Shown here: in pieces, positions 6,941 through 7,981 of the stretch | How positions within the stretch are numbered: position 1 is the first letter of the stretch | Layout of the letters: the number at the start of each line of letters is the position of its first letter | DNA from: JBFMFH01 sp040752275 | GTDB lineage: Bacteria; Acidobacteriota; Vicinamibacteria; Vicinamibacterales; JAKQTR01 | Assembly (NCBI GenBank): GCA_040752275.1 | Contig: JBFMFH010000103.1 | Span: 1-7,981, forward strand | Direction: 5' to 3' | DNA: 7,981 bases | Notes under the pieces: model-generated | Database searches by the model: none | What the model was told of the DNA's origin: nothing | Seen by the model: the letters and a program-made list of their open reading frames with translations, nothing else | Translations under genes and position numbers: made by a program

Positions 6941-7822
6941 TCAGAACACAGTGGTGGCCTTGAGGAAGAGCGTGTTGCCCTGGTCGGATCGCTCGCCAAA
7001 CGCCGCAGTCCCTCGCTGGAAGACCACTTGGATCGTGCCGAACGGCGGCAGGTACCGCCAGACGAACGCCGTCTGGAGGTTCCGGCGATCGATGGCCGTG
7101 TTGATCTGGTAGAAGACGCGCAGGAAGAGGTCCTTGGTGAAATACTGATTCGCCCGGATGACGTGGATCCAGGTGCTCTCGCCCTCGGGATCGGGCGATT
7201 GCCAGAGCCGCTCCAGGGAGTATTCCGCCGACAGCTGATCGGTGAGCCTCCGGCGGGCCGAGGCCGACCAGAGCTGGAAGTCGGCGTCGTAGTTCCGGCC
7301 GAACTCGACCCCGAGACGCACGGAGTTGTACTCGCGCGTGTTGTAGCCAACCTCCCATTCGATCCGGCGGTTGCGGAAGTCCTTCTCGAACCGGATAAAC
7401 TGCTCGGAGAACCCGACCGCGGCGCTGAGCCGGTTGCGGAACTGCACGTCGATGGACTCGTCGATCTGCCAGTTGCGCAGCGTGCCGGTCTGGCTCCAGT
7501 AGATGTTGTAGTTGGACCCGGACTCGATCTGTTCGAAGGGTCCCGTCGCGATGTGCCAGGTCTTCTCGAGTGCGGAATCGAGCTCCCGGCGGTCGTCATC
7601 GGGAATGCGGCCGATGACGTTCAGGTTGTCGCGAAGCCGATTGCCGAGGTGCGTGTAGCGCACATGGAAGTGGCCCGTCGGCGAGTCGTACGACGGACGG
7701 ACGAAGAACGCTTCGGTCCCGTGCCCGAACAAACCCCAGCTCTGCACGACCTGGGCGGTCATGCCCACGAACTTGCTGAAGAAGAGATTCGTGTCGATGC
7801 TCGCGGAGCCCCGGTTCCGCAC
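6941..7822 (-). pseudogene. DUF5916-family protein, C-terminal part only (N-terminus missing)
   Basis: The minus strand encodes 293 residues matching the C-terminal part of DUF5916 proteins, recognised by TEAFFVRPSYDSPTGHFHVR, RYTHLGNRLRDN, the Asn-Ile-Tyr-Trp-Ser-Gln segment, and the ending FVWRYLPPFGTIQ to QRGTAAFGERSDQGNTLF. It ends in a terminal Phe after alternating hydrophobic residues, as outer-membrane beta-barrel proteins do. Full-length members are usually 700 or more residues, with a carbohydrate-binding-like N-terminal domain and a signal peptide; both are absent. The only usable start is a GTG at 7820-7822 without a nearby ribosome site (the closest purine run lies over 20 bases away), and the frame closes about 60 bases further upstream, inside the end of the S9 peptidase gene. 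I infer a 5'-deleted remnant whose homology begins near NRGSASIDTNLFF. The remaining frame is intact with no stops, so the loss may be recent. The family's function is unknown to me. Confidence 0.8.
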
Positions 7823-7841
7823 TCTGCCACAGCCTGGGATC

Positions 7842-7981
7842 TCACCTCCGAGCGGGGTCGAGGAACTTCCTCAGAAACAGCTCCATCCGGTCCAGCGTGT
7901 ACATCCACCGGCTGTGTAGCATCGATTCGTGCGTGTCGTCGGGGAACACGATGAGTTCCGTGTAGACGTCACGCTGCCGCA
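7842..7981 (-). CDS. S9 family peptidase, C-terminal end (partial, runs off right edge)
   Basis: The last 45 residues and stop (7842-7844) of a prolyl-oligopeptidase/DPP-type peptidase. The segment ELIVFPDDTHES carries the catalytic-triad histidine in the usual FPD-x-x-H context, followed by the C-terminal helix (RMELFLRKFLD). The frame is open to the window edge. It appears to belong to the same S9 subfamily as the remnant at the left edge, and both lie on the minus strand. This piece has the His end and the left piece has the Ser motif, so within the window they do not overlap and cannot be compared directly. Only about 20 bases separate its stop from the DUF5916 remnant. Whether the gene is complete to the right cannot be seen. 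Confidence 0.82.
   Translation of the reverse strand, partial: RQRDVYTELIVFPDDTHESMLHSRWMYTLDRMELFLRKFLDPARR

Noticed and set aside
6806..7954. 382-codon plus-strand open frame after the kinase gene
   Set aside because: It is antisense to the recognisable DUF5916 and S9 sequences and crosses the break between them, so it is a codon-bias shadow.
1..7981. Claim that the window is a circular element
   Set aside because: Same-family gene pieces at both edges are suggestive, but there is no terminal overlap, origin, replication or mobility gene to support circularity.
1..7981. Insertion sequence, transposase, integrase, CRISPR array, tRNA or rRNA
   Set aside because: I looked for these because the flanking genes are broken, but found no transposase or integrase motif, no terminal inverted repeats, no spaced repeat array and no recognisable RNA gene.

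Overview
The window is GC-rich DNA, almost certainly from a Gram-negative bacterium. The large S9 (prolyl-oligopeptidase/DPP-type) peptidase sequences, the DUF5916 outer-membrane-type protein, the MacAB-like exporter genes and the dense, overlapping coding style together suggest an Acidobacteriota-like organism (for example Vicinamibacteria). The phylum is inferred from gene content and style; no marker gene is present.

Layout. (1) 1-130, minus strand: remnant of an S9 peptidase that starts abruptly just before its catalytic-serine motif and runs off the left edge. (2) 131-536: about 400 bases with no recognisable gene. They hold short inverted repeats and a set of 11-bp-phased half-sites that look like an OmpR/CpxR-type operator. 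(3) 537-6790, plus strand: six tightly packed genes, each overlapping the next by 1 to 26 bases. They encode a MacA/HlyD-type periplasmic adaptor, a MacB/LolD-type ATPase, two different MacB/FtsX-type permeases, a CpxR-like response regulator and a CpxA-like sensor kinase. (4) 6791-6940: a short convergent gap with GC-rich hairpins. (5) 6941-7822, minus strand: the C-terminal third or so of a DUF5916 protein without its N-terminal part. (6) 7842-7981, minus strand: the last 45 residues of an S9 peptidase, running off the right edge.

How the genes work together. The six plus-strand genes read as one transcription unit. The ATPase would energise a heterodimer of the two permeases in the inner membrane. 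The adaptor would link it across the periplasm to a TolC-like outer-membrane channel encoded elsewhere, since none is present here. The two-component pair at the end of the operon probably senses envelope or export stress and controls the operon, possibly through the phased repeats near 372-398. The cargo cannot be told from the sequence.

The core operon belongs to known families and is not a new system. The unusual part is its surroundings: the flanks are broken pieces of two gene families. The two window edges fall in S9 peptidases of apparently the same subfamily and the same orientation, which points to rearrangement or duplication around the operon.
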